NCBI GenBank assembly: GCA_017446355.1
Contig: JAFSQZ010000054.1
Coordinates: 1 to 6,890 of the forward strand
From: Neisseriaceae bacterium
GTDB taxonomy: Bacteria > Pseudomonadota > Gammaproteobacteria > Burkholderiales > Neisseriaceae
DNA: 6,890 nt
Direction of reading: 5' to 3'
The translations under genes were made by a program, and so were the position numbers. Under the pieces are notes generated by a model. That model did no database searches, was not told the DNA's origin, and saw nothing but the letters and a program-made list of their open reading frames with translations. The first letter of the stretch is position 1. Each line of letters opens with the position of its first letter. Below are positions 5,173 through 6,890 of this stretch, in pieces.

Positions 5173-6660
5173 ATGTCTTTAAAGCAAAAAACCAAAAACT
5201 GGGTGGCGCAAAACATCATCACCCCCGAACAAGCGCAAAACATTCTTGACCTAGAAAAACAGCACAACAGTCATATTTTTGCCAAAATCTCACTCGCCCT
5301 AGCCGCTTCGTTAATTGGTTTAGGCATCAGTTTATTGGTTGCTGCAAACTGGGAAAAATTAGGCGAAATTGCCAAACTTTTGGGTAATTTCACCCTATTT
5401 TCCGCATTCATTGCATCGGCTTATTATGCCATTGTCCACCGAAAAACAGGCTTACGCGAAGTAATGCTAATTCTTTGCGCAATAATGGTTGGTGTCAGCA
5501 TTGGCTTAATCGCGCAAGTTTTTCATTTACAAGGCGGTTGGGCATCATTTGCCTTATCGTGGGCATTATTAAGTCTTCCCTTTGTATTATTCAGTCGCAA
5601 TCTTGCGCTCAACAGCGCGTGGTGGCTATTATTCGCATCGTCTTGGACTTGGAACGGAAAACTTTGGGAATACCTTATCAACAACATAGATGAACACTGG
5701 TGGTTCAACGTTTTACTGATTATTGTCTGTGGTATTCTTGCCACCATCAGCTACTTGATTCACCAACGCACCAAACAACACAGCAAACTTGCACACGGTT
5801 TATTCTTACTGATTTTATGTTTAACCTATGTTCTGGTTTGGCATTTAGGCATCGTTTGGGGCGACACGCATCACTCATTCTCTGGCATCAGTTGGTTAAT
5901 CGTTATAGGCAGCCACATTATCGTTGCCCTATTCTTTGCCATACGTTTATTTCAGGCAGCCATCAGTCAAAATTTAGCATCTTTCCAACGCAACGCAATG
6001 ATGGCAGAACTGTATATCATTGTGCAATTTGCTATGCGCTTTGGCGACTTATTTCTCGCAGGCTGGGGCTTTATTTTTGGCGGATTAAGCATTTTATTGA
6101 TGTTATGGCTGATGAAACACCTATCATCTTGGACAAAACAACAATTCACCACACTTAGCCAACACCCTCTTTTAAAACAACTTGCCGACACGCAAGAACA
6201 ATTGTTCACATCAAACAGCTCACCACAACGCGATGGCAGCTTATTTCGTCTACATCGCCACATTATCATTGCCCTACTCGCTTTTCCCTGTTTTGCCCTA
6301 TTGGCTTGGAGTATTTCACTTGCCACGCAACGCAATGACGGACGCGAAGTAGAAATTGTGATACAAGGCTACGACCCACGCGACTTATTATCAGGACACT
6401 ACATACGCTATCAACACGACTGGCAACAAACCGACTGCCATCAATTTGACAACAATATTTGTCCGAAAGAAGCCTTTTGTGAGCGATGTCGTTTTTACAT
6501 CAGTGAAACGCACGCCAATGAATTAGACGACATTTTGCGCCACACCGACCAAACGCGCGTTACCGTTGTTTACAGTTATCAAAAAGGCAGAGAACCGTTT
6601 GCCAAAAAGCTAATGATTGATGGCAAACCTTATGCAGAAGTGTTAAATGACAAACCCTAA
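5173..6660 (+). CDS. Polytopic membrane protein: DUF2157-type N-terminus fused to a GDYXXLXY-type C-terminal domain
   Basis: The function is unknown. The 495-residue protein starts with a soluble helix (about 8-32; ITPEQAQNILD), then the DUF2157-like membrane region (about 35-160) with conserved-looking LLVAANWEKLGEIAKL. Further hydrophobic segments lie near 74-88, 97-117, 123-140, 176-195, 206-226, 239-260, 280-315 and 362-384, about nine or ten in all. The C-terminal part (about 386-495) resembles GDYXXLXY proteins: EVEIVIQGYDPRDLLSGHYIRY fits the family pattern, although the signature itself reads GHYIRYQH (408-415), so the Asp, Leu and last Tyr are changed. Four cysteines follow, Cys422, Cys430, Cys436 and Cys439 (ending in CxxC), and could form disulfides or bind a metal. 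The ATG lies 2 nt after the lolD stop with no good Shine-Dalgarno, which suggests translational coupling to lolD. The domain names are from recognition of sequence patterns, not a search; a link to lipoprotein export is inference from position only. Confidence 0.85.
   Translation: MSLKQKTKNWVAQNIITPEQAQNILDLEKQHNSHIFAKISLALAASLIGLGISLLVAANWEKLGEIAKLLGNFTLFSAFIASAYYAIVHRKTGLREVMLILCAIMVGVSIGLIAQVFHLQGGWASFALSWALLSLPFVLFSRNLALNSAWWLLFASSWTWNGKLWEYLINNIDEHWWFNVLLIIVCGILATISYLIHQRTKQHSKLAHGLFLLILCLTYVLVWHLGIVWGDTHHSFSGISWLIVIGSHIIVALFFAIRLFQAAISQNLASFQRNAMMAELYIIVQFAMRFGDLFLAGWGFIFGGLSILLMLWLMKHLSSWTKQQFTTLSQHPLLKQLADTQEQLFTSNSSPQRDGSLFRLHRHIIIALLAFPCFALLAWSISLATQRNDGREVEIVIQGYDPRDLLSGHYIRYQHDWQQTDCHQFDNNICPKEAFCERCRFYISETHANELDDILRHTDQTRVTVVYSYQKGREPFAKKLMIDGKPYAEVLNDKP
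5951..5962 (-). repeat. Near-match DNA uptake sequence inside the DUF2157 gene
   Basis: The minus strand reads TGGCTGCCTGAA, eleven of twelve bases of AGGCTGCCTGAA. On the coding strand it encodes Phe-Gln-Ala-Ala at 260-263, between two hydrophobic segments. Confidence 0.45.
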
Positions 6661-6681
6661 TATTTAAGCTGAACACAACAT

Positions 6682-6693
6682 TTCAGGCAGCCT
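6682..6693 (-). repeat. DNA uptake sequence downstream of the operon
   Basis: TTCAGGCAGCCT on the plus strand is the exact complement of AGGCTGCCTGAA, the Simonsiella-type form. It lies 21 bp after the stop of the DUF2157 gene. The dyad is imperfect on the right side (CCTAAA instead of CCTGAA) and no T tract follows, so I do not call it a terminator. Confidence 0.75.
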
Positions 6694-6694
6694 A

Positions 6695-6838
6695 AAACCT
6701 TTGCAAAACCCTACTTTGTACTATTCGTCATTTTGACCTTGAACGAAGTGAAAGGGAAAAATCTTTATCAAACAAAGAATGAGATTCTTCCCCATTCGCT
6801 TTCGCTCAGGGTCAGAATGACAAGTTTTGCAAGGGTTT
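6695..6838. repeat. Imperfect palindromic repeat, MITE- or REP-like
   Basis: This segment of about 144 bp has terminal inverted repeats AAACCTTTGCAAAAC (6695-6709) and GTTTTGCAAGGGTTT (6824-6838), which match at 14 of 15 positions. An inner pair, GTCATTTTGACC (6727-6738) and GGTCAGAATGAC (6810-6821), matches at 11 of 12. The central arms (about 6739-6766 and 6780-6809) also pair in part, and near the middle AAGAAT-GAG-ATTCTT (6775-6789) is a perfect small hairpin. The left arm carries about 17 unpaired bases (6710-6726). The segment has no coding potential that I trust. The structure fits a non-autonomous miniature element or an intergenic folding repeat; it does not resemble the Correia element ends. 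Multi-copy status cannot be judged from one window. Confidence 0.6.
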
Positions 6839-6870
6839 CAGATTGACGCTTTAAGCAAAAATCGGCGTTA

Positions 6871-6883
6871 TTGCAAAAGTTTT
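6871..6883. repeat. Second inverted copy of the palindrome's end
   Basis: The complement of TTGCAAAAGTTTT (6871-6883) is AAAACTTTTGCAA, which matches AAAACCTTTGCAA at 6694-6706 in 12 of 13 positions. The element could therefore extend to about 6883, or a second partial copy may begin here. The 32 bp between 6839 and 6870 show no other recognised feature. Confidence 0.35.
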
Positions 6884-6890
6884 AATCCAA

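Noticed and set aside
5700..6158. Plus-strand open frame of 152 codons within the membrane protein gene
   Set aside because: It is fully inside the 5173-6660 gene in another frame, with no ribosome site and no recognisable motif.
6695..6838. Correia repeat (CREE/NEMIS) of Neisseria
   Set aside because: The characteristic TATAGTGGATTAA-type ends are absent; the ends here are AAACCTTTGCAAAAC.

Overview
The window looks like chromosomal DNA from a member of the Neisseriaceae, probably the AT-rich Simonsiella/Alysiella/Kingella side of the family rather than Neisseria sensu stricto. The main clue is the DNA uptake sequence (DUS). The junctions between genes carry AGGCTGCCTGAA or AGGCAGCCTGAA, the dialects described for Simonsiella- and Kingella-type species, and not the Neisseria form ending GCCGTCTGAA. 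Genus-level placement is inference.

Region 1 (1-1190) is a probable island edge. It holds a 5'-truncated tyrosine recombinase (integrase) on the + strand, then a tRNA-Thr(UGU) gene on the - strand whose 3' end points at the integrase. The tRNA has its own clear promoter and a strong intrinsic terminator. An integrase beside a tRNA 3' end is the usual layout of an integrated element, so DNA to the left is probably element and DNA to the right is core.

Region 2 (1190-3130) has two divergently transcribed housekeeping genes. One is nnrD (- strand), a stand-alone ADP-dependent NAD(P)H-hydrate dehydratase that repairs damaged nicotinamide cofactors. The other (+ strand) is a PlsC-type lysophospholipid acyltransferase with an atypical FPEARTT block.

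Region 3 (3250-6660) is a compact + strand envelope operon: a LolC/E-type lipoprotein-release permease, its ATPase lolD (8-nt overlap), and, 2 nt after the lolD stop, a 495-residue membrane protein that fuses a DUF2157-type N-terminal half to a degenerate GDYXXLXY-type C-terminal domain. LolC/E and LolD should form the ABC transporter that extracts lipoproteins from the inner membrane for transfer to LolA. The third protein has no known function, but its position suggests co-translation with LolD.

Region 4 (6661-6890) has no gene that I can support. It holds a DUS followed directly by a roughly 145-bp imperfect palindrome with 15-bp terminal inverted repeats, which looks like a non-coding MITE- or REP-like repeat.

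I saw no CRISPR array, toxin-antitoxin pair, defence system or complete transposase. The less ordinary items are the DUF2157-GDYXXLXY fusion with its cysteine cluster, the palindromic repeat, and the two-dialect behaviour of the uptake sequences.
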